This document shows positions 27,076-34,676 of a stretch of 64,000 nucleotides of DNA, piece by piece. Within the stretch, counting starts at the first letter, position 1, and each line of letters opens with the position of its first letter. The position numbers and the translations under genes were made by a program. Under the pieces are notes generated by a model, which ran no database searches, was not told where the DNA came from, and saw nothing but the letters and a program-made list of their open reading frames with translations. The stretch is from Polaribacter marinaquae (lineage in GTDB: Bacteria; Bacteroidota; Bacteroidia; Flavobacteriales; Flavobacteriaceae): assembly GCF_038019025.1 (NCBI RefSeq), contig NZ_CP150496.1:1205501-1269500 (forward strand), written 5' to 3'.

Positions 27076-27762
27076 ATGCAAAACGTAAACTTCATAAAAC
27101 ACCTAAAAGGAGTTTTCTTTCAATTTTCAAAAGACAATCGTTTAAACCCAACACATATAAGCTTGTATGTAGGGTTATTCCAAATCTGGAATAATAATCG
27201 ATTTCCTGAAGAATTTTATATCAATCGTGAAGAGGTAATGTGCTTTTCTAAAATTGGCTCAAAATCAACATATCATAAATGCATAAAAGATTTAAGTCAT
27301 TGGAAATATATCATTTACTACCCTTCACACAATCCTTACAAAGGGAGTAAAATTAAGATGTTCAAATTCGAGACAAGTTCTGGACAAGTTGTGGTACACA
27401 ACAGTACCAAAAATGAGACAAGTACTGGACAAGCACTGGTATCTATTAATAAACATATACAAACTAATAGAAACATTAAAAACATTTATAAACTTGACAA
27501 GCCCAGAATTGAAAATGAAGTTATCGATTTTTTTAAAAAAGAAAAATGGCCAACAATTGAAGCTCAAAAATTCTTCAACCATTACCAAGGTATTGGTTGG
27601 AAAGTGGGCGGTAAAACAAAAATTGTCAATTGGCAAGCAACAGCTAAAAATTGGATGATAAAATCCGAAGAAATAAAAAATAAAGAAACGCAAAAATCAG
27701 TTAGCCAAAATCAAGACAACCTAAAGACCAGTAAAAATAAAAATTACAACGAACCTTTATGA
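27076..27762 (+). CDS. Replication-initiator-like winged-helix protein of the mobile element
   Basis: 228 aa. The N-terminal part (LSHWKYIIYYPSHNPYKGSKIKMFKFETSSGQ and REEVMxFSKIGSKSTYHKCIKDL) has a winged-helix appearance seen in plasmid/transposon replication regulators. The C-terminal part (EVIDFFKKEKWPTIEAQKFFNHYQGIGWKVGGKTKIVNWQATAKNWM) resembles the DnaD/primosome-like helical module of phage replication proteins. Near-copy at 59451-60137. Its last codons overlap the ATPase start by 4 nt, so the pair may work like a DnaD/DnaC-type loader. I infer the function; no catalytic residues are visible. Confidence 0.65.
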   Translation: MQNVNFIKHLKGVFFQFSKDNRLNPTHISLYVGLFQIWNNNRFPEEFYINREEVMCFSKIGSKSTYHKCIKDLSHWKYIIYYPSHNPYKGSKIKMFKFETSSGQVVVHNSTKNETSTGQALVSINKHIQTNRNIKNIYKLDKPRIENEVIDFFKKEKWPTIEAQKFFNHYQGIGWKVGGKTKIVNWQATAKNWMIKSEEIKNKETQKSVSQNQDNLKTSKNKNYNEPL

Positions 27763-28421
27763 TTAAAATACAACCACATATCATTCAAGAAGGAAGTGTG
27801 CAATTTCAATTGGGCGTACAGAATGGAAATCAAATAAAATACGATTTTCCAAAAATGTTAATCTATTTAGAAGCAAAAGGAAAATTATTATTTGGCAAAA
27901 ATTTCAAAATATATTCAGAAGATGAAACTGTTTTATATAAACTATGTATCTATTTCATTCGTGATTTTGAAACTTGCAGAAAATTAAAGATAGATCCAAA
28001 CAAAGGTATTTTATTGTCAGGACCAGTAGGTTGTGGAAAAACAAGTTTAATGAAATTATTACCGTTTATTGTACCTCATCAAAATCAACATAGTCTAATC
28101 CCTGCAAGAAATATCACTTTCAGTTTTAATAAAAGCGGTTTTAAAATTATTGAGGATTATGGAAATAATGGCTTTTATTGTTTTGATGATTTAGGTGTAG
28201 AAACCACAGGAAGACATTTTGGTAAAGATTGCAATGTAATGGGAGAAATTCTCTTGTCTCGCTATGATTTGTTCTTAAAACGTAAAATTAGAACACACAC
28301 CACTACAAACTTAAATGCACAAGAATTAGAGAGCAGATATGGTATTCGTGTACGTTCCAGAATGCGTGAATTATTTAATTTGATTGCTTTTGATAAAGAA
28401 AGTTTAGATAAACGAAAATAG
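27759..28421 (+). CDS. P-loop ATPase, DnaC/IstB-like
   Basis: 220 aa. Walker A GPVGCGKTSLMKLL (about residues 87-100), Walker B-like FYCFDDLGVE (about 139-148), sensor-type Asn in TTNLNAQELESRYGIRVRSRMRELFNLIAF, where the C-terminal R-x-R-S-R-M pattern is the arginine finger/sensor region of DnaC-like AAA+ proteins. Overlaps the upstream gene by 4 nt. Near-copy at 60453-61115. A helicase-loader or transposition-type ATPase for element replication is likely. Confidence 0.8.
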   Translation: MIKIQPHIIQEGSVQFQLGVQNGNQIKYDFPKMLIYLEAKGKLLFGKNFKIYSEDETVLYKLCIYFIRDFETCRKLKIDPNKGILLSGPVGCGKTSLMKLLPFIVPHQNQHSLIPARNITFSFNKSGFKIIEDYGNNGFYCFDDLGVETTGRHFGKDCNVMGEILLSRYDLFLKRKIRTHTTTNLNAQELESRYGIRVRSRMRELFNLIAFDKESLDKRK

Positions 28422-28471
28422 TTTTCAAATCATTTAGTTTAAATTTTGTAAATTGTTAACTTTGTAAAATA

Positions 28472-29374
28472 ATGCAAGTAGCTAAAAATATAGAAAGTTT
28501 AAGGAATTTATCACAAATTCTATCTCCTGCTAATTTTAAAAAAATAGTAAAGGATAAGAATTATTTTGATACATTTTATCGTATTAACAAACACACTAAA
28601 ATATCAGATTCTACCACTAACTTTGAAGTCATTAATGCTATTTACAAATCACTTTTAGGTACTTACAAAAATGAATATATTTATAAAAACATCCTTTTAA
28701 ATCAAAAACTTCTTAAAAAGTATAGCTTAAAAAATTCAATAGCACTATCAGAATTTAAAATTGGTAATTCAATAGCAGACTTTGTTATTTTAAATGGTGA
28801 AGCTCGTGTTTATGAAATAAAAACTGAATTAGATGGTTTAGATAAATTGGATAAACAATTAGCAGATTATAAAAAATTTGCTGATAAAATCTATGTGGTT
28901 TCAAATTCAAAACACATTCCTAATCTATTAGTTAAGTTTCATAACACAGAAATTGGTTTAATTGAATTAACAAAAAGAAACGCGCTTAAAACTATTAAAA
29001 AAGCAGAACAAAATTTTTCATTTTCCCACGAAACACTATTCAAGAGTTTAAGAAAAGATGAATATATTAGTTTACTGAAAAAACATTTTGGAGCAATTCC
29101 TGTTGTTCCTAACACACTAATTTTTAGAGAGTGTTTTAAACTTTCAAAAAAAATAGATATTTTAGAGTTTCAAAAATTAGTTATCAAAGAATTAAAATTT
29201 AGAAATATTTCTAATCCAGAATTATTTAATGATGATTTAGTCCCAGATTCATTAAAACATATCTGTTACACTTTAAATTTTTCAAAAAAAGATTTCATTG
29301 AATTAGAAGATTTTCTTTATAAAAAAAGTAAGCTATGTATTTCCCATATGTCAGAGGTAAACAATTTGAATTAA
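28472..29374 (+). CDS. sce7726-like protein with PD-(D/E)xK-type nuclease core
   Basis: 300 aa. The central region has the restriction-endonuclease-like pattern IADFVILNGEARVYEIKTELDGLDKLDKQLADYKKFADKIYVV: Asp (about residue 109), then E-x-K in YEIK (about 120-122), as in PD-(D/E)xK and VRR-Nuc enzymes. The family is known as sce7726 and usually sits next to sce7725, exactly as here. It overlaps the next gene by 40 nt. First gene of the cargo operon of element 1; predicted DNA (or RNA) nuclease, biological role undescribed. Confidence 0.75.
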   Translation: MQVAKNIESLRNLSQILSPANFKKIVKDKNYFDTFYRINKHTKISDSTTNFEVINAIYKSLLGTYKNEYIYKNILLNQKLLKKYSLKNSIALSEFKIGNSIADFVILNGEARVYEIKTELDGLDKLDKQLADYKKFADKIYVVSNSKHIPNLLVKFHNTEIGLIELTKRNALKTIKKAEQNFSFSHETLFKSLRKDEYISLLKKHFGAIPVVPNTLIFRECFKLSKKIDILEFQKLVIKELKFRNISNPELFNDDLVPDSLKHICYTLNFSKKDFIELEDFLYKKSKLCISHMSEVNNLN

Positions 29375-30273
29375 TCGCGTTACGAGAATTATGTGGTTTA
29401 CTACCAAATTTTTCAACTAAAATTTCACCTGTAATCGAACCAATTAAAGGTTCTTCTACCTTAAAATCTGCATTAAAAACTTTAGCATCTGAAAATGTAA
29501 ACTTTAGTGTTATTATCAATCCTAAAGTGGGTGGTTTAGTTGGTGAGGGTAATAAAATTATAGGTCTTTTAAAAGAGGTATTGCAACATTATAATAATTA
29601 TCAAGTTGCAATAATTATAGACACAAAAATTGAAGAGCAAATTCCAGCTTTAATTGAAGGTGTAAATAGTTTAGAGTTAGATTATAAAGGCGTTACTTTA
29701 ATTCATAATTCTGAAATATCAGAAGTTAGTATTACTGAAATTCAAAGTAACATAAACGTTATTTACAATATTATTTACTTTAGTCATACAAGTAGGCGTT
29801 ATTATAGATTATTCACTGAAGATAGCAGAATTTCATTAGATGATTATTTTAGAGATATGCCAAGAAATGCAGATTATCTTGAAGTAGGGGAAAGTCCTTT
29901 TTCTGAAGAATACAGTTTTTATAAAGCTGAAGGGTTTTTCGGTTTTTCTGATTTTTTAACGGTTGGTGACAATTATTCAGATTCAGGTTTTTTACCAAGA
30001 GCTGTTGCAATGCATTTATCTTACATTAATGCATCAGGTAAAATAATGGTAAAACATTTTGTATCTGACTCAAATGGTGATGTATCTGATATAGGAGGTA
30101 AATTCGCAGAAGCACTTGAAAAACTTGTTAATTGGTGTGTTAGCAATAATATAAACACCAAAGCTGTTGAAGTTTATAAAGATCTTCATAATCGAGGACA
30201 TTTCCCTGGTTTAGGTACCTTAAAAAAACTATCAATAATGAATCATATCGAATTAATTGTAGATAAGATTTAA
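29335..30273 (+). CDS. sce7725-like protein
   Basis: 312 aa. Begins MYFPYVRGKQFELIALREL and continues with SPVIEPIKGSSTLKSALKTLASENVNFSVIINPKVG and, near the middle, IYFSHTSRRYYRLF; this is the sce7725 family pattern (related to 'beta family' proteins). Two halves with alternating strands and helices suggest an alpha/beta barrel-like fold, but no catalytic motif is recognised. Its start lies inside the end of the sce7726 gene and its stop is 2 nt before the RES gene, so the three proteins are made together. Confidence 0.75.
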   Translation: MYFPYVRGKQFELIALRELCGLLPNFSTKISPVIEPIKGSSTLKSALKTLASENVNFSVIINPKVGGLVGEGNKIIGLLKEVLQHYNNYQVAIIIDTKIEEQIPALIEGVNSLELDYKGVTLIHNSEISEVSITEIQSNINVIYNIIYFSHTSRRYYRLFTEDSRISLDDYFRDMPRNADYLEVGESPFSEEYSFYKAEGFFGFSDFLTVGDNYSDSGFLPRAVAMHLSYINASGKIMVKHFVSDSNGDVSDIGGKFAEALEKLVNWCVSNNINTKAVEVYKDLHNRGHFPGLGTLKKLSIMNHIELIVDKI

Positions 30274-30275
30274 TT

Positions 30276-31322
30276 ATGAATTGTTGTGTAAATTGTTTCA
30301 ATAGCGAATACTTAATAAGTATAATTAATGCTGATGACAGAAATGGAAATTGTGATTTTTACAATTCAATAAGCGTATCTATTTATGCAGCAAGAGAATT
30401 AGCTCCTTTTTTTCGGAATATAATTTCTTTGTATGAAGTGGATGTTGATTCAGAATTTAATTTAGCACAATCCGTAAAAAAAGACTTTAATCTCACTACT
30501 AATTTAGTTGATGATAATAAACTATTATTTGAATCAATTTTTGTAGATGAAGAAGAAATTTTAAATGAATTATTTAATGAGAATGTATCATCAGAAATAA
30601 AGATTGAACTAATTTCTGAAACAAATCAAATTCATAGTATTTGGAAGGAATTCAAGGATGAAATCAAATCTGTAAATCGATATCATATTAAAAATACCAT
30701 TGATTTAAAAAAATTAGCTAATTTCTTCAATCACGAAAGCTTCTATAAAACAATAAAAAAAGGGCGTATCTTTTATAGATGTCGTATATCAGATAAAATT
30801 GGTTTTAATTCAAACCAAATGGGCAATCCACCTAACGAACTCGCTACTGGTGGTAGAGCAAATCCTAAAGGAATATCTTATTTATATATAGCTGATAAGT
30901 TAGAAACATCATTATATGAAACAAGAGCATCTTTATTTGATTATGTTACAGTTGGCGAATTTCGGTTAAATGAGGATTTAAAAATTCTTAATTTAAGAAA
31001 TCCGAAAGACGACCCTATTCCTTGGTCTGAAAATGAAGCCATAGAAGATTTTTTAACCTATGTTCCATTTATACAGACTTTACAAAAAGAGATCTCGTTA
31101 CCAATAAGAAAAAGAGATAAACAATTAGATTATATTCCTACTCAATATATTTCGGAATTTATCAAATCATTAGGTTTTGATGGTGTAGAATATCAGAGTT
31201 CATTATTTGCTGAAGGTTATAATTTAGCCGTTTTCAATCCAGATAAATTAGAATGCATTGCTACAAAAGTTTATGAAATTGAAAATATAAAACTACATCA
31301 TAAGTTACTTGATAATAGTTAA
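30276..31322 (+). CDS. RES-domain NAD+ phosphorylase-type protein with Cys-rich N-terminal extension
   Basis: 348 aa. N-terminal extension with CCVNCF and GNCDFY (possible zinc site), helical middle, then the RES domain from about residue 150: FYRCRISDKIGFN (Arg), ANPKGISYLYIADKLETSLYETRASLFD (Tyr and Glu), LGFDGVEYQSSLFAEGYNLAVFNPDKLECI. RES toxins degrade NAD+ and are usually about 150-230 aa with a small Xre antitoxin. Here there is no Xre partner; the partners are sce7726 and sce7725. It may be the effector of a defence system. Confidence 0.8.
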   Translation: MNCCVNCFNSEYLISIINADDRNGNCDFYNSISVSIYAARELAPFFRNIISLYEVDVDSEFNLAQSVKKDFNLTTNLVDDNKLLFESIFVDEEEILNELFNENVSSEIKIELISETNQIHSIWKEFKDEIKSVNRYHIKNTIDLKKLANFFNHESFYKTIKKGRIFYRCRISDKIGFNSNQMGNPPNELATGGRANPKGISYLYIADKLETSLYETRASLFDYVTVGEFRLNEDLKILNLRNPKDDPIPWSENEAIEDFLTYVPFIQTLQKEISLPIRKRDKQLDYIPTQYISEFIKSLGFDGVEYQSSLFAEGYNLAVFNPDKLECIATKVYEIENIKLHHKLLDNS

Positions 31323-32235
31323 ACTCCCCACAAACCAAAATCCAGTTTGTTGCAAAAGCAAAAAATCTCTGTCTTTTGGTTTGTTCCGCGCGCCAATGCA
31401 AGTTTAGCGTTTTAAAACTCTAAAGGTAGTTGCATTTTACAGCTTGTTCCATTCGCAAACTCATTACACAACTCTAAAAAGCAACGCGTTTATATTATTT
31501 CATAAAACACAAAACTCCCCAAAGCTATCTTTACATAATGCGCAATTATACTGCTCTTCCACAAAAGTTCCAGGCACTATAACGCCATTATGTAAAATAG
31601 CCGCTCTTCCAACGCTCACATAGTTAGTAATTAATAACATTTAGCTATTTAAACAATATTTTGTAATTGTTGCATTGTTTTTATAAGTGCTTTTTTAGTT
31701 TCAATAAATTAGTGTTATAAATCATTGAAAATTAGAAATAATAAGAATAATTCTAAAGCACCTATAAAATCAAGAAAAAGCCAATAAGAGTATATTTTTT
31801 TATTTGTAAGAAAATGGGATAATATCGTTTTCACAAAAGCAAATGCTAATCCAATATTAAAAACAATTTGTAAACGTAGAAACTTATTTACAAAAAACAC
31901 ATTTTTCGAAGCATTCACTTTTTATAAAAACAATCATAAAAATAGTACAGTACAAATAAAAAAACACACACTTATTTTCGCTTCTGCCAGCGCACTACGT
32001 ACTTCGTCTTTAATAATTTCCATTCAATCGCCATTGGGCTAACATTTTTAAAGATTGATAAACTCCACGCTCAAATCCAGCCTCTGTTTTTCAATCTTTA
32101 AAAACGATAATATTCGTTGATGTTTTTTCCTTATCTCATTCATCTGCACAAAAATTCTGCTAAATTCATTTAGTTTCTTTATCAAAATTCTTTGTTTGCC
32201 TCATTTCGTTAAGTAAAAAATAATTTAGAGCAAAT
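31323..32235. other. Long non-coding stretch with inverted repeats, right of the RES gene
   Basis: Locally GC-richer than its surroundings. Perfect inverted repeats: ACAAACCAAAA (31330-31340) / TTTTGGTTTGT (31374-31384); TTTACATAATG (31530-31540) / CATTATGTAAA (31586-31596); TTTTTAAAGATTGA (32045-32058) / TCAATCTTTAAAAA (32091-32104). GCTCTTCCA occurs at 31553 and 31603, each after CAT(A/T)ATG. Short minus-strand frames (46 aa at 31500-31640, 67 aa hydrophobic at 31715-31918) have no clear family. May hold remnants of lost genes or recombination signals. Confidence 0.4.
31500..31640 (-). CDS. Possible 46-aa Cys-containing small protein
   Basis: On the minus strand ATG at 31640 opens 46 codons ending at 31500. 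The product contains GRAAILHNGVIVPGTF and NCALCKDSFGEFC, a Cys-x2-Cys-x7-Cys pattern. An inverted repeat (31530-31540/31586-31596) lies within it, so it may be a structured DNA element instead of a gene. No ribosome-binding signal or family recognised. Confidence 0.2.
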   Translation of the reverse strand: MLLITNYVSVGRAAILHNGVIVPGTFVEEQYNCALCKDSFGEFCVL

Positions 32236-32268
32236 AAAAAAGGACACTTAAAATATAAATGTCCTTTT
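32236..32268 (-). terminator. Terminator of the minus-strand cassette
   Basis: AAAAGGACACTT (32238-32249) and AAATGTCCTTTT (32257-32268) pair over 12 positions with one mismatch on the plus strand (G-U in the minus-strand RNA), and the minus-strand transcript then runs into a U-rich tail. Lies 20 nt beyond the last cassette gene. Confidence 0.7.
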
Positions 32269-32287
32269 CTGATACTAATTTTTGATA

Positions 32288-32485
32288 TTATTTTTTGCGT
32301 TGTTTTTTAATGGTTTTTACGAATTGTTTCATCATAATTGAAGCAATAAAACTAACGATTGCTCCCAAAGTAGCTAATACAATCGTTGTAATAATATCTT
32401 CTGAACCAATATGAGTAATTGCTGATAAAAATGTTCCGCCCAAAACACCAACACTTAAATTAGGATGTGAGGCTTGAAAACTCAT
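32288..32485 (-). CDS. Small membrane protein, 65 aa (holin-sized)
   Basis: Begins MSFQASHPNLSVGVLGGTFLSAITHIG and has one or two hydrophobic helices (IITTIVLATLGAIVSFIASIMM) followed by a basic tail KQFVKTIKKQRKK. The size, single helix pair and positive tail resemble phage holins. Last gene of a four-gene minus-strand cassette, with 1 nt between it and the previous gene. No family recognised with certainty. Confidence 0.55.
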   Translation of the reverse strand: MSFQASHPNLSVGVLGGTFLSAITHIGSEDIITTIVLATLGAIVSFIASIMMKQFVKTIKKQRKK

Positions 32486-32486
32486 A

Positions 32487-32732
32487 TTACTTATTTTTTT
32501 GAGTTGTTACAGATCCTCCCTTTTTCTTATTATCAGAAACTACAGCTTGACTTACTGCAGTTGCCACAGTTCCTGCAACTGTCATATAAGTAGCAATGGT
32601 TACAATAGTTGCTGGTATAGCAATAGGAGCTGCAATAATTGCTCCACCTGCAGTAGCTAATGCAATACCTATATTTCTTAATATTCTAAAAAATTTAGGA
32701 GTTGGTTTTTGATAGCGTTCTATAATTTTCAT
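32487..32732 (-). CDS. Small Ala/Ile-rich membrane protein, 81 aa
   Basis: A basic start (MKIIERYQKPTPKFFRILRN) precedes two hydrophobic stretches rich in Ala, Ile and Thr (IGIALATAGGAIIAAPIAIPATIVTIATYMTVAGTVATAVSQAVV), then a charged tail. Overlaps the DUF5675 gene by 38 nt and precedes the 65-aa membrane protein by 1 nt, so all are translated from one transcript. Holin-like or membrane-pore function is a guess from size and context. Confidence 0.55.
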   Translation of the reverse strand: MKIIERYQKPTPKFFRILRNIGIALATAGGAIIAAPIAIPATIVTIATYMTVAGTVATAVSQAVVSDNKKKGGSVTTQKNK

Positions 32733-33156
32733 AATTCTGTGATTTAATGGTTAATGTTATTCTTTCTTTTCGATCTTTAGCTTGATATACTAAAGACAAT
32801 AATTTCTGCATTGCATTTCTAGAATAAACACCTCTGCCAATTCCATTTAAATAAGTTACAGGAGCAATACAGCCTTGTAAATCTTTAAGTGCATCATTCG
32901 CAGGGTGAAATAAAATAAAGCTTCTACTTCGTACATTTTTCAAAATCAAATGATGCTGAAACCTTTTTGAAAACCTTGGCTCTATTTCATATACTCCTTC
33001 TGGTATACAAGAAATATTTCTTTTGTTATTTCTCCAGGGTAACTCAATGGTATGACAAAGGAACCTGTCTTGAACACTGTCGAAAGATGTATCAGAAGCA
33101 AACAGAGTACCATTGGTACCCTGTTTAAAATATGCTCTTTGCAATAGCAATTCCAT
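32695..33156 (-). CDS. DUF5675 family protein
   Basis: 153 aa. Shows the family pattern: LLLQRAYFKQGTNGTLF, FLCHTIELPWRNNKRNISCIPEGVYEIEPRFSKRFQHHLILKNV, SFILFHPANDALKDLQGCIAPVT, with His, Cys and HPAN residues that look like an active site. DUF5675 occurs in phages and phage-like clusters and is suspected to be a wall- or peptide-active enzyme. Two nt after the upstream 251-aa gene and overlapping the downstream membrane gene; probable lysis-like module. Confidence 0.8.
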   Translation of the reverse strand: MELLLQRAYFKQGTNGTLFASDTSFDSVQDRFLCHTIELPWRNNKRNISCIPEGVYEIEPRFSKRFQHHLILKNVRSRSFILFHPANDALKDLQGCIAPVTYLNGIGRGVYSRNAMQKLLSLVYQAKDRKERITLTIKSQNYENYRTLSKTNS

Positions 33157-33158
33157 AG

Positions 33159-33914
33159 TTATGGTTTGTCAATAATCGCAACTGATAAGGCATTATAAGC
33201 ACCATTTTTAAGGGCATACATGTCGCCATTTACTTCTTGATAAAACTCTACGCCAATTACTTGGGTTACTGGTTGTGTAGAATTCGCAGTAATTGTTGCA
33301 GATAGTGCAATTGCAGCAGTGTCAGCAGCTGTATAGGGTAAGATAGCAGTTGCATCACTTTCAAAAGTTGAGGTTTCATTTTCAAAATCCAATTCTGTAG
33401 CACCCATTACAATTTTAAAATGTGTCGTTCCTGCAGGAGCTGCAATTCTCACCACTGGTGAAAAAGCAACCAAATCTAAAGTTGCTTCACCAGTTACTCT
33501 GTCAAAAGCTTTGGTAAAAGGAGCGAATAAAGTTGCTCCCAACTTTCCATTCAAATTGAATTCAAACCCTTCCAAAAGTGCTAAATTTCCGTCCTGCAAG
33601 GTTCTTAAACCTCGCTCATTAACCACATCAGTTTTAGTAACTGCCACTAATGTTTTGGTTAATCGAGAAACCACTCTTTTATCTTTTGCATTCTGTAAAA
33701 GCAAACGAATTGCGTTTCGCAATACTCTTCCACCTTTACCAGCTCTTCCAAATTCAGAGCCATTTTCACGCGTTCTTTGAAACGCAGGATCATTCTGAAT
33801 TCTGTTTTTGTCCACTCCACCTTTTTCACGAGCCAAATGTCCATCTGAAGTTTTGTAAAAAGAAATACCTCCGATAGTTCCTTTTAATTTGATAATTCCT
33901 GTTTGTTTTGCCAT
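33159..33914 (-). CDS. Conserved 251-aa protein with MAKQTGIIKLKGTIGG start
   Basis: First gene of the minus-strand cassette. The N-terminal half is basic (REKGGVDKNRIQNDPAFQRTRENGSEFGRAGKGGRVLRNAIRLLL), and the C-terminal half is beta-rich (VRIAAPAGTTHFKIVMGATELDFEN; IALSATITANSTQPVTQVIGVEFYQEVNG). I remember this family from many Flavobacteriia beside DUF5675, but not with a known function. A structural, fibre- or particle-forming role would fit the sequence layout; this is inference. No signal peptide visible. Confidence 0.7.
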   Translation of the reverse strand: MAKQTGIIKLKGTIGGISFYKTSDGHLAREKGGVDKNRIQNDPAFQRTRENGSEFGRAGKGGRVLRNAIRLLLQNAKDKRVVSRLTKTLVAVTKTDVVNERGLRTLQDGNLALLEGFEFNLNGKLGATLFAPFTKAFDRVTGEATLDLVAFSPVVRIAAPAGTTHFKIVMGATELDFENETSTFESDATAILPYTAADTAAIALSATITANSTQPVTQVIGVEFYQEVNGDMYALKNGAYNALSVAIIDKP

Positions 33915-34074
33915 AATAATTTTAATTTATTTTTTAATAATTAATCAAAACAACTAACTTTATGAGCAATAAAGAAAAAGCGAATACCATATACTACCAT
34001 TACTTCCGATTTCGCCAAAATCAGCATATAAATGAAGTTTAGTATCAGTATGGTTAAAGCATAGATAAAGTATT

Positions 34075-34272
34075 ATGAATACAAAAAGAGCTTGTATATA
34101 TCCAAAAGACATTCAGCGCATCACAGGGCGTAGTGAACGTTATTGTCGTAAGCTTATTAATAAGATAAAAGAGTATTTAGACAAAGAGCCTCATCAATTT
34201 ATAACAGTACAAGATTTTGCTAATTATAGTGGTATTGAGGAAGAAACTATTAATAAATATTTAATAGATTAA
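34075..34272 (+). CDS. Small helix-turn-helix protein, 65 aa
   Basis: MNTKRACIYPKDIQRITGRSERYCRKLINKIKEYL followed by FITVQDFANYSGIEEETINKYLID. The segment PKDIQRITGRSERYCRKLI is an HTH of the type found in many small Bacteroidota regulators. It is divergent from the minus-strand cassette (start codons 161 bp apart), so it may regulate that cassette. In that gap a 26-codon frame (33962-34042) is too short to judge. Confidence 0.65.
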   Translation: MNTKRACIYPKDIQRITGRSERYCRKLINKIKEYLDKEPHQFITVQDFANYSGIEEETINKYLID

Positions 34273-34488
34273 TCATAATATTTGACGCTATTTGTTTGGT
34301 TTTAATGAAGTTAAAATCGTAAATTTGTTTTAGACGTTCAAATAAAACATACTATTTCAATTTAACTATTAGGTCTACAATTCGGTTCACACTGTTTTAG
34401 CACTTTTCCTAAAGTATTGATTTTACTGCATAGTGGCGGTTTAGTTATCATCCTGCCACCCCGACAACTTTAAGTATCATATTAGTAT

Positions 34489-34522
34489 AAAACCTTGGTA
34501 ATCTTACGATTACTAAGGTTTT
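34489..34522. terminator. Hairpin downstream of the 65-aa HTH gene
   Basis: Arms at 34489-34503 and 34508-34522 (core ACCTTGGTAATC / GATTACTAAGGT) pair over 15 bp with one G-U and a TTAC loop; T-rich sequence follows on the plus strand and A-rich precedes, so it could terminate from both sides. Confidence 0.6.
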
Positions 34523-34575
34523 ATAGTTTTTAGACAATCATAAAATTTGATTGAATTTAAACAAACAAGTGACCT

Positions 34576-34638
34576 ATTCGGTTACCTAAATTCTAAATAC
34601 AAAAAAAGGTAACCGAATTATATTGATTTGACTTTCGT
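34576..34638. promoter_or_regulatory. Inverted repeat plus ACGAAAGTCAAATC motif upstream of the integrase gene
   Basis: Perfect 12-bp arms ATTCGGTTACCT (34576-34587) and AGGTAACCGAAT (34607-34618), followed by the reverse complement of ACGAAAGTCAAATCAATA (34621-34638). The same 14-nt core lies upstream of both excisionase genes (26431-26444; 18-nt match at 58819-58836). Probably a binding site for integrase or excisionase, that is part of att. The rest of 34273-34676 (404 bp without a gene) shows nothing else convincing apart from the hairpin at 34489. Confidence 0.5.
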
Positions 34639-34676
34639 ATTAAATAATTGTTTAACAAATTTAATGACGAAAAATT

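Noticed and set aside
31715..31918. 67-codon hydrophobic frame on the minus strand
   Set aside because: T-rich DNA readily gives hydrophobic frames; no homology pattern, start signal or operon context.
33962..34042. 26-codon frame between the minus-strand cassette and the small HTH gene
   Set aside because: Too short to separate from chance; no independent evidence.
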